Of a DNA stretch of 20,740 bases, positions 1 to 7,619 are shown in pieces. A program made the translations under genes and the position numbers. The stretch covers positions 17,724 through 38,463 of the IMG/VR virus record IMGVR_UViG_3300030110_004345; one strand, given 5' to 3'. This DNA is from a virus. Positions within the stretch are counted from its first letter, which is position 1, and every line of letters starts with the position of its first letter. The notes under the pieces were generated by a model that was given only the letters and a program-made list of their open reading frames with translations, searched no databases and was not told the DNA's origin.

Positions 1-555
1 TCTCAAAAAACTAGCTTTATCCACATTGTTAGGCACACGAAACATCCATTCTGAATGTTTTACTTTTGTCTTTTTCTGGTTTATGCTCGTGTATTTTCCA
101 TTACTGTCAAAAAACCTTTTTGGTATCGCTGCGTTGTTTCTATGAACTTGATTTCTTAGTTTATCAAGAATGTCATAACATTCCTTTACGTGATCACCGA
201 GCAGATACACAATCTTATCTATCTCATCGTGACAGGGAATCGTTCCATTATCACATTGAAGTTTTCTTTCTTGTTCTTCTCGCCACTCTTCAAGTGCTTC
301 AGGAAAAATAATCCAATCATCGTCACTGATTTCTTTTGGATTATCATAGTTTGTCACTATCAAAACACAATTTCCAAATGGGTCATTGGCATAACGTCTT
401 TTAGTGGTACATGCTTTATTTCTAGCTTTGGTCTTGAACTCGATATTCATACCATCACAAAAGCCATCAAACTTATTATCCCTTTTGTGTTCCTCGGTGA
501 AACCAAAACGTTTTTTTTGCAAAGTTTCTCTTCCGTTATCTTGCGCTTTAGCCAT
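1..555 (-). CDS. Possible PD-(D/E)XK-type nuclease, partial (C-terminus beyond left edge)
   Basis: An open frame of 185 codons starts at ATG 555 and runs without a stop to the left edge, so the C-terminus is missing. It starts inside the end of uvdE with an 8-bp overlap (ATGGCTAA), which suggests translational coupling. I do not recognise the family. Residues 28-41 (KFDGFCDG...IEFK) give an Asp followed by E39-x-K41 on a predicted beta strand, the arrangement of a PD-(D/E)XK nuclease core, followed by a hydrophobic strand (NCVLIVTNYDN, around 72-82). The rest is charged and rich in Lys, Glu and Asp. Being downstream of a UV endonuclease would suit a DNA-processing role, but that is inference. 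The coding assignment is strong because the frame is fully open, coupled and on the same strand as all neighbours; the function is weak. Confidence 0.7.
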   Translation of the reverse strand, partial: MAKAQDNGRETLQKKRFGFTEEHKRDNKFDGFCDGMNIEFKTKARNKACTTKRRYANDPFGNCVLIVTNYDNPKEISDDDWIIFPEALEEWREEQERKLQCDNGTIPCHDEIDKIVYLLGDHVKECYDILDKLRNQVHRNNAAIPKRFFDSNGKYTSINQKKTKVKHSEWMFRVPNNVDKASFLR

Positions 556-1468
556 TTAACAACTCCCGCATCTTGAATAGACCAATCTCTTTGTGTTTAC
601 ACTCTAGCATCACATCGACGTCAAGTCCATGGGTGTATACAGGTTCCCAGTAGGAATCTGAGTGCGCGTTTGCTCGGATGCGTACATCATTGTGTTCGAT
701 TGCACGCGACTGCGAGTAATGTATCACAGGTTTTACGTCACCCCATGTCACTGCAGCGGTAAGCATGGCTTCTTCGTCGTCTATGCCACCAGTGCAGAAC
801 TTGTGGTGGTGGACATCGTGGACAACCGGTATTCCGATGCGTTCGTAAACTTCGTCGTGTAACTCTTTGGTGCTGTATAGCGATGCCTTGTCGTCGTTCT
901 CTACAGTAAGACGCGAGCGAACAGCGTCGGAGAGACGCTCGAAGTTGACACAAAAATTTTCGAGCGCCATTGCCTTGTTGTTGTAGTGAGCGCCGACATG
1001 GATATTTATCTTTGCATACGGTGTTCGGGGTAAACCCAACATATCAAAAAACTTACCATGTATTTCTAAATCTGTAATGGTATTCTTTATTACGTGCTCT
1101 TTTGGACTTGTAAGTTTGTTGAATGGTCCGGGGTGACTAGTCAACCTGTGTCCCATTTCACGAGCATAGTCACCTGCTTTCTTGCACCAATACATAATCT
1201 TTTCATAGTCTTTTAGGCTTTCGATATCATACTCGGATGCCCAAGGAAAGAACTGTGAAGATAAACGAAAGAACTTAATGTTGTGTTCTTCGTTCCATTG
1301 TAAGATAGAGTATAGGTCTTTGCAATTTTGTAGTGCTAACTCTGAAGCGTAGTCAACTCCTTTCTGATCGAACGTGCGTCTAATCATTGAGCGGTTAGTG
1401 GTAATCCTCTCCGACTTCTTACGGTTGGATAGGGACATATTTAAACAAGCGTATCCTAAATTCATCAT
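548..1468 (-). CDS. uvsE: UV DNA damage endonuclease (UvdE/UvsE family)
   Basis: This is a TIM-barrel, metal-dependent endonuclease that nicks DNA 5' of UV photoproducts in the alternative excision repair pathway. The 306-aa length is usual for the family. Family blocks are all present: LGYACLNM near the N-terminus, FRLSSQFFPW (67-76), TSHPGPFN (110-117), NIHVGAHY (155-162), TVENDD (188-193), VVHDVHHHKFC (215-225), IHYSQSR (249-255), AHSD (268-271) and MLECKHKE (287-294). These supply the expected ligands (H112, H157, E190, D218, H220, H250, H269, E289), so the enzyme is probably active. Two adjacent ATGs (1468, 1465) are possible starts. Neither has a Shine-Dalgarno sequence, and the predicted promoter would start the transcript almost at the ATG, so the gene may be leaderless. 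It lies 36 bp downstream of the GAPDH-like gene. Confidence 0.93.
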   Translation of the reverse strand: MMNLGYACLNMSLSNRKKSERITTNRSMIRRTFDQKGVDYASELALQNCKDLYSILQWNEEHNIKFFRLSSQFFPWASEYDIESLKDYEKIMYWCKKAGDYAREMGHRLTSHPGPFNKLTSPKEHVIKNTITDLEIHGKFFDMLGLPRTPYAKINIHVGAHYNNKAMALENFCVNFERLSDAVRSRLTVENDDKASLYSTKELHDEVYERIGIPVVHDVHHHKFCTGGIDDEEAMLTAAVTWGDVKPVIHYSQSRAIEHNDVRIRANAHSDSYWEPVYTHGLDVDVMLECKHKEIGLFKMRELLNG

Positions 1469-1474
1469 GGGTAT

Positions 1475-1503
1475 ATATTATTACATATTTTAAGTAATGT
1501 CAA
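1475..1503 (-). promoter_or_regulatory. Sigma70-like promoter of uvdE
   Basis: On the minus strand TTGACA (1498-1503) is followed after 17 nt by TAATAT (1475-1480). The -35 is perfect and the -10 matches 4 of 6. The ATG at 1468 lies only 6 nt after the -10, so the expected start of transcription falls at or next to the start codon. Confidence 0.6.
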
Positions 1504-1504
1504 G

Positions 1505-2593
1505 TTATATTTCATCAAAAAGAAACTGATCAAATGTTTTCATCTTGTTTAAATATTCTTCACCGTGGATACCATGAAGCGTTGCGGCGACACTGCTCAG
1601 TAAAGAGTTGCCGTCTTGTGGAGTAAAACAGAAACCAGTTACAACTGTGTTTCCATAAGCCGGTGCGACATTTAAACTTTCTTTAGCGATTACCGTGTGA
1701 TTAAATATCCTGCCATAATATCCATGGTCACGACCAAACGAGAATACTTTATTAGTTAATGTCTTGTGTGTTAGGGCAATGTGTTTATTCTCTTTTAGCA
1801 GATTAACGATATCTCCCTCTGTCGCATAACCCTTTAAGGTGACATTAAATCGTATTAAGTGCATGTATTGACTGTTTATTTTTAATGCACTTGAAAACAA
1901 TCTAGGTGTCGAGTTTAATGTCTTGAACAAATCATGTGCATCTTTCGCATGATGTGTGCCGAACATATTATCTCCATGTCCTCCAACTTGAGGTGAAGCA
2001 ATAAAGCTACCGTTCTGACTTATATCATTAGCTCTACGGATACAAGTAAAATCTCCGCTTACAAAATTCTTGTCTACATCTCCCCCGCTCAAAGTTTTTA
2101 CTAATGAAGAAATGTTATGTGTGTTACAGCTAACGACTTGAACATAGCTACTATCATTCTTCATTAAAGCTGTGTCGTTGATGCCAAAAGCGTAAGGTAA
2201 TCCGAAGTCCTTTTCGCTACCTTGAGCGATAAAAGTTTTCTTTTTATTTTTTGTGGCACAATAATCTTGATTGTTTAATGCCTCGTAAATGTTTTCTTTA
2301 TTATCATTGCCGGCAGGAGTGCAATCAATAATGACATCTGCCAAGTCAAATGCTAGACCAGAAGTGATTCCTGCTTTGTGTCCACAACTTTCGAATGCCT
2401 CTAGTTTGTCCTTGTCGACAACCAGCTTCGCGCCGCGATTTACTAGACTATTTACTTTTGCCCTCTCATCCAACAATGGCGTTCGCTTATGAAAAAACAC
2501 ACGAATGCCCAATTCATCTCTAAAGTCGGAAAGCAAACCAATAAGTGGCTCACCAATCGTTCCAGTTCCGACGACCAACACGTTTTTTAACAT
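1505..2593 (-). CDS. Type II (archaeal-type) glyceraldehyde-3-phosphate dehydrogenase homologue
   Basis: The 362-aa product reads like the archaeal/type II GAPDH family, not the bacterial GapA type. It has an N-terminal Rossmann loop VGTGTIG (8-14), an ADVIIDCTP strand (85-93), AQGSEKD (123-129), the catalytic-cysteine block VVSCNT (153-158, Cys156), an RR pair (186-187) where the family has LRR, and the THH pair (213-215) where the family has SHH. A YMHLIRFNV stretch (243-251) matches the family's HVHS region. The expected reaction is NAD(P)-dependent oxidation of glyceraldehyde-3-phosphate to 1,3-bisphosphoglycerate. Substrate and direction in a phage are unknown; it could have been recruited for another aldehyde or semialdehyde. 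The start at ATG 2593 has an AGAGG site 4 nt upstream. The protein is slightly longer than the usual 335-345 aa. Confidence 0.85.
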   Translation of the reverse strand: MLKNVLVVGTGTIGEPLIGLLSDFRDELGIRVFFHKRTPLLDERAKVNSLVNRGAKLVVDKDKLEAFESCGHKAGITSGLAFDLADVIIDCTPAGNDNKENIYEALNNQDYCATKNKKKTFIAQGSEKDFGLPYAFGINDTALMKNDSSYVQVVSCNTHNISSLVKTLSGGDVDKNFVSGDFTCIRRANDISQNGSFIASPQVGGHGDNMFGTHHAKDAHDLFKTLNSTPRLFSSALKINSQYMHLIRFNVTLKGYATEGDIVNLLKENKHIALTHKTLTNKVFSFGRDHGYYGRIFNHTVIAKESLNVAPAYGNTVVTGFCFTPQDGNSLLSSVAATLHGIHGEEYLNKMKTFDQFLFDEI

Positions 2594-2617
2594 TATACCT
2601 CTCTTGTTATTATGCGT

Positions 2618-2646
2618 AATTTAAATTATATTTTATCAAATGTCAA
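2618..2646 (-). promoter_or_regulatory. Possible sigma70-like promoter of the GAPDH-like gene
   Basis: Minus strand TTGACA (2641-2646), 17-nt spacer, TAAATT (2618-2623, 4 of 6 matches). The -35 is perfect but the -10 is weak; an AT-rich stretch makes the exact -10 uncertain. It overlaps the end of the preceding small gene, whose TGA stop lies within the TTGACA. Confidence 0.45.
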
Positions 2647-2864
2647 GATATTTTTAAGAGAGAGTAGGCTTTTACCTTGACTATCTTTCTGTGATCTCCG
2701 CACCATTCTACTATTGCGTATCGGAGAAAGGCTTCTTGCTCGAACGTTACGTCTTCGGATCTTTCGTAAAACACCGAAACAACTAAACCTATTCTGTCGT
2801 CTGGTAAAGTTCGTAAGACTACTAAATCGCCTACATCTATCGGTTCGCATATCAAGCAAAGCAC
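2643..2864 (-). CDS. Small phage protein of unknown function (VGDLV...GLVV type)
   Basis: The 73-aa product has no function I can name. It reads VGDLVVLRT (11-19), GLVVSVFYE (26-34), then YAIVEWCGD and IVKVKAYSLL. This alternation of short beta strands resembles small SH3-barrel-like phage proteins that begin with a 'VGDLV' strand. The start is ambiguous. GTG at 2864 directly abuts a GGGGAGG ribosome-binding sequence, which is too close, while an in-frame TTG at 2855 has ideal 9-nt spacing and would give 70 aa. An ATG a few bases downstream opens a different, Arg-rich frame that looks like a shadow. The gene lies 35 bp downstream of the 822-aa protein gene. Confidence 0.7.
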   Translation of the reverse strand: MLCLICEPIDVGDLVVLRTLPDDRIGLVVSVFYERSEDVTFEQEAFLRYAIVEWCGDHRKIVKVKAYSLLKIS

Positions 2865-2899
2865 CCTCCCCTATAATAGATAGTGGTGCAGTGTTGCGT

Positions 2900-5368
2900 T
2901 TAGCCAAATATGTCGAACTTCTTAAAGTAGTTTCTTACGTTTTCATTGGTGGACGTGGGCACTTTTGCTACCCTGGCAAACGCTCTTTGGAAGATTGCTT
3001 TTAGTTCATCTTCGTCGTCAATGTCGTTTACTATTTTCTCTACCGCGTTAAACTGACCTTCGCTGGAATTGTCGGTGAGTCCTATTTCGTATTGCATGTT
3101 ATAGTCATTGTCATTATCTGGTCCAGACACGTAGAGTGAGGAATTTGGGTAGCTATACTCGCCTTCTTCGCCTCCAACTGCTTTTCTCAACTCCTCTCTT
3201 ACAGCAACGTGATATTCTCTGCTCGCGTCATTAAGACCGCCGAATTTCATTGGTCCACCCATGACAATCATTTTTGTTATTTCTCTCTGAACGTGTGCGA
3301 TTACTGCTTTTAGGTCTGGTAGCGCTTCGGACTTTTTATCCTCAAACTCTTGACTGACGACTTCATAACCTACCACGTTGTCGTCAGCGTCATAAACCCT
3401 TGCGACCTCTGCTATCTCGCTTCCATCGAACTTAACTGGAATAAGAGTGCTTAATCCACCTGGGGTGGGGTTGCGATCTAAAGTCACTGGGATCTTTTTT
3501 ACTAAGTCTTCCAGATTTACATACTGCCTTGTCTCAATCTCAATATCAGTTGGGTTATAGCGGTCGTCCATTTCAGAATCCCACTCGTAGTAAGTGTTAT
3601 CATTAAACATTTTAGCGAACTCTTGAATAGGACTGCCTTTGATAGCGCCCTCAATCATTAGTGCCTCTCGCACTGCTAACTCGTATTGTTCGTGAGCATC
3701 GTCTTGTCGATCAATATTAGATAATAATTCATCAAGACCATCTATTCCATAAGCAAGTGTTCCGCCTTCTCTATTTATAGACATCATATCGAGAGGAACA
3801 TCAATAAAGACCATTCCGTCCGATCCTCTATAATACACTCGTTCTTCTTTATCTACTGGTAGGTAATCAGACATATACTCTACAATGTTCTGTATTGCAT
3901 TTCTCGTGAAGTCGGTGAAAGCGGATTGGGTAAACTCATCTTCTGGGATTTTCACCACCATCACCGCTTCATTAATGGAAATATAAAATTGTCCGTCTTC
4001 AAGATCAATGTCGCCCATAGTGACCCTCGCAGCATGGGAACGTCTATTAAACTCATCCACCATTTCTTCTGCTTGTTCTGTGACCGCGCCAACACCTGCT
4101 GTGAGCGTTAAACTATTTTCGGTTGTAGAATCTACTTGTATATACCCTGTAAAGTCTGATAAGTTTTCAAAGCGGTCATCATCTAAAAGCTGTCTTAATA
4201 ATGTCTCTGGTGAGTTATCTTGGTGATAAGTTCCACCATGACGTATCCAGTTGTCCATATTAAATTTTCCGTCTGAAAGCATGTCCTCATCGTCTTTCAT
4301 TTTCTTAAGAGAATCTTCCTGTGATCCTTGCGCCCACTTAACAACGCTATTCACCATAGCATCACCAAAACCTCTGTTGTCTCCATAAACTCTCTTTGCT
4401 GGGACGGCGATGGTCATATTAAACTTTGGTGAAGAGTATTTTCTTATTCTTAATCTGTTTATGGGTGTAATCTCACCTTCCACTCTTTCGTCGTCATAGA
4501 AGAATTCTTCTTCGTCATCCTCGTATTGATCTAAAAGTGCTTGGTAATCTCCTTTGTCCAGTTCTTTTTCTTCTAGTGCCTCATCCAAGTCTTCATTGCG
4601 AACAAGATAAGCAACTGGTCCGTGTCCGTGTGCTTCTGCTACGGCACACTTATAGTAAGAAGCATCGCCGCCTTTGGATGGTGGCGAGTGGCATGACTGA
4701 ATGCGGTCAAAGTCAGACATTCTAAAAACATCAATCGGATGTCTTGTGATGATAACGGTGTGTCCGGACTTTGTTGCGCCGCGCTTCTCCCAATCAGAAA
4801 GCACTTCTTTGAGCTTGTATACCATCAACTTAAGTTGAACTGGGTCCGTCTCGGGGTCGACAAAGAACTGTCTATACTTTTTTTCATCGCCTTTTTCTAA
4901 AAAGTTAATACCTTTTCTTAGAAGTTTACCCACCTTCATTTGACGACGGCGCAGGTTTCTTTGCATTTGTGCTATTTTCTCTGAGTCGGCTGGCTTACTC
5001 AGGTTTGCTACATTTATTTTGCCCTCTGGGGTTACAAAACTTTCTTGTTGATCCAAAGATAGCATTCTTGTGTTTTTACTCCTGCCTTCGCCGCTGCTCA
5101 TAGTGTAACCAGTTGCGATGCCTGTTTTCATATCGACAGTGTAACCTGCTTTGTTTAGGAACTTTTCTGTTTCTGTTTTGATGCCTTCTGTGCCGAGAGG
5201 AATGGCGATTCTCATTTTGTCGCCAAAGATATTATTGAATGAAAGGTCTTTTGGATCTAGTTTGAGAAGTATATCATCGAGTTCCCCGATCTCTTCTTCC
5301 GTGGCTTCCTCAATAGGCTCTTTGTTTTCTGTTAGATATTGGTCCCAACGGTTCATCCAATCTGTCAT
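2900..5368 (-). CDS. Large phage protein with an SC(H)-type domain; possible internal virion protein
   Basis: The 822-aa product is not from a family I can name. Its N-terminus MTDWMNRWDQYLTE is short and amphipathic and ends in LTE, resembling T4 internal-protein capsid-targeting peptides cleaved after L-x-E; this is inference. Around 209-256 it has ITRHPIDVFRMSD, then SCHS (225-228) and a strand-rich YYKCAVAEAHGHGPVAYLV segment, then a very acidic stretch. This pattern (a Cys-containing turn, then a 'CA..EA' and 'VAYLV' strand pair) is similar in layout to the WC block of the 546-aa protein at 5949-7589 and to the HCVGG block of PcfJ-like proteins. The C-terminal half is acidic with no motif I can identify. 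Start ATG 5368 has AGGAG 9 nt upstream. Coding is certain, role unknown. Confidence 0.85.
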   Translation of the reverse strand: MTDWMNRWDQYLTENKEPIEEATEEEIGELDDILLKLDPKDLSFNNIFGDKMRIAIPLGTEGIKTETEKFLNKAGYTVDMKTGIATGYTMSSGEGRSKNTRMLSLDQQESFVTPEGKINVANLSKPADSEKIAQMQRNLRRRQMKVGKLLRKGINFLEKGDEKKYRQFFVDPETDPVQLKLMVYKLKEVLSDWEKRGATKSGHTVIITRHPIDVFRMSDFDRIQSCHSPPSKGGDASYYKCAVAEAHGHGPVAYLVRNEDLDEALEEKELDKGDYQALLDQYEDDEEEFFYDDERVEGEITPINRLRIRKYSSPKFNMTIAVPAKRVYGDNRGFGDAMVNSVVKWAQGSQEDSLKKMKDDEDMLSDGKFNMDNWIRHGGTYHQDNSPETLLRQLLDDDRFENLSDFTGYIQVDSTTENSLTLTAGVGAVTEQAEEMVDEFNRRSHAARVTMGDIDLEDGQFYISINEAVMVVKIPEDEFTQSAFTDFTRNAIQNIVEYMSDYLPVDKEERVYYRGSDGMVFIDVPLDMMSINREGGTLAYGIDGLDELLSNIDRQDDAHEQYELAVREALMIEGAIKGSPIQEFAKMFNDNTYYEWDSEMDDRYNPTDIEIETRQYVNLEDLVKKIPVTLDRNPTPGGLSTLIPVKFDGSEIAEVARVYDADDNVVGYEVVSQEFEDKKSEALPDLKAVIAHVQREITKMIVMGGPMKFGGLNDASREYHVAVREELRKAVGGEEGEYSYPNSSLYVSGPDNDNDYNMQYEIGLTDNSSEGQFNAVEKIVNDIDDEDELKAIFQRAFARVAKVPTSTNENVRNYFKKFDIFG

Positions 5369-5404
5369 ATTTTATGTCTCCTGAACTGTAGTATTAATTA
5401 GTAT

Positions 5405-5872
5405 TTAATGATACTTAATGCGCGTTTTTAAAATCCAATCCCAGAAAGGTGAGGTTACGCCCCAATTTGCATTTTGGTTTTTGCCCATATGGTGGTCATA
5501 ATGCCACGGATAATTCTTTTTACCCCACTCAGGATTTATGTGTGACCTTCTGTGAATGTAAAAGTATCGGCAAGTAAAGAAGAGAAGACTACAATAAAAG
5601 AAATAACTGATGAACAAAAGAGGCAGATGAATTAAAGCAAGTAACGTTAACGAACCTACCTCTTGTGTTACTGAGGGATGTGGCGGGAAGCCAAGGTAAC
5701 TGTCGTCTATGTAATCATTTTTTCTCACCATCCTGTGATGATGGTGCCAATGTGAAGAGAAGGGACTTTTCTTTTTCTTTCCCAATCCGTGGAAAACATA
5801 TTTATGTATAACCCATTCAAGCAAGTTGGAATAGACAAATGCTAAACCAAACAGCAATGGGTAAATAAACAT
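5405..5872 (-). CDS. Fatty acid hydroxylase / sterol desaturase superfamily membrane protein
   Basis: The 155-aa integral membrane protein carries the eight-histidine di-iron signature of the fatty acid hydroxylase superfamily (PF04116 type): HKYVFH (23-28), HWHHHH (41-46), HRRSH (107-111) and HYDHH (124-128), ending in a SPFWDWILKT block typical of the family. Hydrophobic segments lie at about 3-20 and 74-102. Family members use iron and O2 to hydroxylate or desaturate lipids, including beta-carotene hydroxylases and C-4 sterol oxidases. The small size and single hydrophobic hairpin match the compact bacterial members. Substrate cannot be inferred. ATG 5872 has GGAGG upstream, and a strong promoter lies in the 76-bp gap before it. 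It sits between two large WC/SC proteins with no metabolic neighbour. Confidence 0.88.
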   Translation of the reverse strand: MFIYPLLFGLAFVYSNLLEWVIHKYVFHGLGKKKKSPFSSHWHHHHRMVRKNDYIDDSYLGFPPHPSVTQEVGSLTLLALIHLPLLFISYFFYCSLLFFTCRYFYIHRRSHINPEWGKKNYPWHYDHHMGKNQNANWGVTSPFWDWILKTRIKYH

Positions 5873-5923
5873 GATAACCTCCAGATTGTAAAAGAAAACG
5901 TGTGCTCTATTAATAACTATATA

Positions 5924-5952
5924 ATAATAAAACGAAAAGGAGGATTAGTCAA
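5924..5952 (-). promoter_or_regulatory. Sigma70-like promoter of the fatty acid hydroxylase gene
   Basis: Minus strand TTGACT (5947-5952), 17-nt spacer, TATTAT (5924-5929): 5 of 6 matches in each box. It is followed by about 50 nt of AT-rich leader before ATG 5872. The -35 box contains the TGA stop of the upstream 546-aa gene. Confidence 0.65.
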
Positions 5953-7589
5953 GATTTTTTTATTTTTATTCTGAATTTTCTTTCTTGCAGGGCAAGTTTC
6001 ATTTGTTTTTCTCTTTCTTCTTGCGAAGCAAAGTATTCTGCGTCTTTGCTTGCTCTAAACTTTGCCTCTGCTTCTTCTTCCTCTTTTTTCTTTTGCTCTT
6101 CTGGGTTGTAGATGATTTCATCTTGTTCTAATGAGTTTATTAAATCTTCAGCAAAGCCTTCTTTATTGCCTATATTATCATCAGCAAGTTTCATTTCCTT
6201 TAAGAAGTTTTCAAAGGCTTCAAGTGTGTAACTATATCCATCATTGCGTATTTCAAAATAGAACTGTTCTGGATCGTCGTAAGATTGTTCTACCTCATCA
6301 GGATAAACACCAGAATATTCAAGAGCAGCGATAACCGCGTCTTTGAGGTCTGTTTCATAAGCGCCATCAAGTTCTTCTTCCACCCCAGGTCTATAAATAT
6401 ATCCTGTTCCCTCAAGATAATAACTTATATCAATAGTGCCGCGAGCATCAAAATACATGTAATCAAATCCAGTTTGGCTTGGTTCTTGAAGGTCTATACT
6501 AATATTCTGAAAGTCATACTCTTCCAGCAGCGCGTCAAACTGCTCTGGTTGAGGTCCAGCGGGAGTTGAGGCTACGCTGTCTGCTGCTGCGGTTTGTAAA
6601 GTTTGAATATACTCTTCAACTTCATCGTCTATTAACTCTACAGCATTTTCAATAGCAATCTCATCGTCGTCGATATATTCTGTAACGCCAAGTATTTCTG
6701 CCGCTTTCATTATCTTATCGCGATCATAATTTTCTTCAAAACCCGTGTCGCGTTCTTCTTCAAAGGATACGATTTCACCGCTAAGGTCTGCTCCAAGGAT
6801 TGTTTGACGTATCGCATCATTAAACACCTGTGGAGTCATTCTATCATCTGTTGCTTCAAAGTATTCTTCAAAGTCTCCGTCGCTGTCTATTACAACAGCA
6901 ATCTTTTTATAAGCAGGATCTATATCTTTATTCTTTGCTAACAAGAAAAAGAATGCTTTACCATCTTGGGTGTATTGATCGAAGTAGTTTCTGGATTGTG
7001 TTGCGGAGATACACCATCTTGTTTCACGTCCAAAGTAACATGAACCTTCCCTTGTAAGAGGGCGAACAACTTTGTGAAAAGGAGTGTCTGCTACAAACTC
7101 GGTGCCCTTTATTGCCTCTTGCTTTTCTGCTGCCTCTCTTGCCTTTTCCGCTTCTCTATCTGCTTTCTTTTGTGCTGCTCTGTCTATGACACTTCGAAGT
7201 TCGTGATATGCTTTTATTGCGTTTATATCTTTAAACTTTGCGTCTTGATCGCGAATGAAAGGCATTAGTTTATGATACCTTTGTATCAACTCGGCAGCGT
7301 TGAAGACCACAGCAGGTATACGGCGGTCGCCTCCATCTTCCATATATCCCAAATCATCTAACAAATCAACCGTAAGTCTGGCAGCACCCATAAGATACTT
7401 TTGGTTTCCAGATGGGTCGGCGTCAATAAGCAGATCAAGTAAAGTTTTTTCACCTACAGGTTCTGCGCTTTGCTTGGCGAGAAATGGATACTTTTTTCTT
7501 GCGTCGTCAATACGACCTTCTATGATAAGTTGTTCTTCGGTGAGGGTTGAAAACCTTTTAAAGTTTTCTAGTAGCAGTTTCATTCGCAT
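5949..7589 (-). CDS. Phage protein with a WC-type domain and charged C-terminal coil; possible internal virion protein
   Basis: The 546-aa product has an N-terminal region with DARKKYPFLAK and a DPSGNQKYL block (58-66), then a charged helix (130-160). A compact domain follows: ETRWCIS (189-195), YFDQYTQDGKAFFFLL (202-217) and KIAVVIDSDG (229-238). I recall this layout from uncharacterised proteins of marine myophages; it also resembles the PcfJ-type HCVGG...fslR arrangement. The acidic central and C-terminal parts end in a Glu/Lys/Ala-rich coiled coil (about 500-546). The N-terminus has LTE at 16-18, a possible L-x-E processing site. Two ATGs 6 nt apart are available (7589, 7583); GGAG spacing of 10 favours 7589. 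An ACTATTTATA element lies 18 nt upstream. Function unknown. Confidence 0.85.
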   Translation of the reverse strand: MRMKLLLENFKRFSTLTEEQLIIEGRIDDARKKYPFLAKQSAEPVGEKTLLDLLIDADPSGNQKYLMGAARLTVDLLDDLGYMEDGGDRRIPAVVFNAAELIQRYHKLMPFIRDQDAKFKDINAIKAYHELRSVIDRAAQKKADREAEKAREAAEKQEAIKGTEFVADTPFHKVVRPLTREGSCYFGRETRWCISATQSRNYFDQYTQDGKAFFFLLAKNKDIDPAYKKIAVVIDSDGDFEEYFEATDDRMTPQVFNDAIRQTILGADLSGEIVSFEEERDTGFEENYDRDKIMKAAEILGVTEYIDDDEIAIENAVELIDDEVEEYIQTLQTAAADSVASTPAGPQPEQFDALLEEYDFQNISIDLQEPSQTGFDYMYFDARGTIDISYYLEGTGYIYRPGVEEELDGAYETDLKDAVIAALEYSGVYPDEVEQSYDDPEQFYFEIRNDGYSYTLEAFENFLKEMKLADDNIGNKEGFAEDLINSLEQDEIIYNPEEQKKKEEEEAEAKFRASKDAEYFASQEEREKQMKLALQERKFRIKIKKS

Positions 7590-7607
7590 AAAGACTAATC
7601 TCCGTGA

Positions 7608-7617
7608 TATAAATAGT
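7608..7617 (-). promoter_or_regulatory. ACTATTTATA element upstream of the 546-aa gene
   Basis: The exact 10-mer ACTATTTATA on the coding strand lies in the 30-bp gap between the glutaredoxin and 546-aa genes, 18 nt before the ATG. The same 10-mer occurs at 12773-12782 and 14562-14571. It may be a phage-specific promoter core or an mRNA leader element; the role is inferred only from placement. Confidence 0.4.
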
Positions 7618-7619
7618 CT

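Noticed and set aside
66-576. Plus-strand frames at 66-311 and 190-576
   Set aside because: They lie antisense to the open minus-strand partial gene 1-555, which overlaps uvdE in a typical coupled start and has normal protein composition.
2626-2907. A 93-codon minus-strand frame starting at TTG 2907
   Set aside because: It is Arg-rich and low in normal protein features, overlaps the better frame at 2643-2864 that has a clear VGDLV...GLVV pattern, and has no ribosome-binding site at its start.
3771-3780. CTATTTATAG on the plus strand, giving TATAAATA on the coding strand inside the 822-aa gene
   Set aside because: It sits within codons for Met-Ser-Ile-Asn-Arg far from any gene start, so it is best explained by coding sequence. 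It was not counted with the ACTATTTATA elements.
5369-5404. AT-rich repeat-like TTAATACT/TAAATACT sequence upstream of the 822-aa gene
   Set aside because: The repeats are only about 8 bp, imperfect and AT-rich, so chance is a sufficient explanation; no promoter boxes with good spacing were found.
6393-6403. TATAAATA on the plus strand within the 546-aa gene
   Set aside because: It is in mid-gene with no plus-strand gene downstream; it matches only the core and not the full 10-mer.
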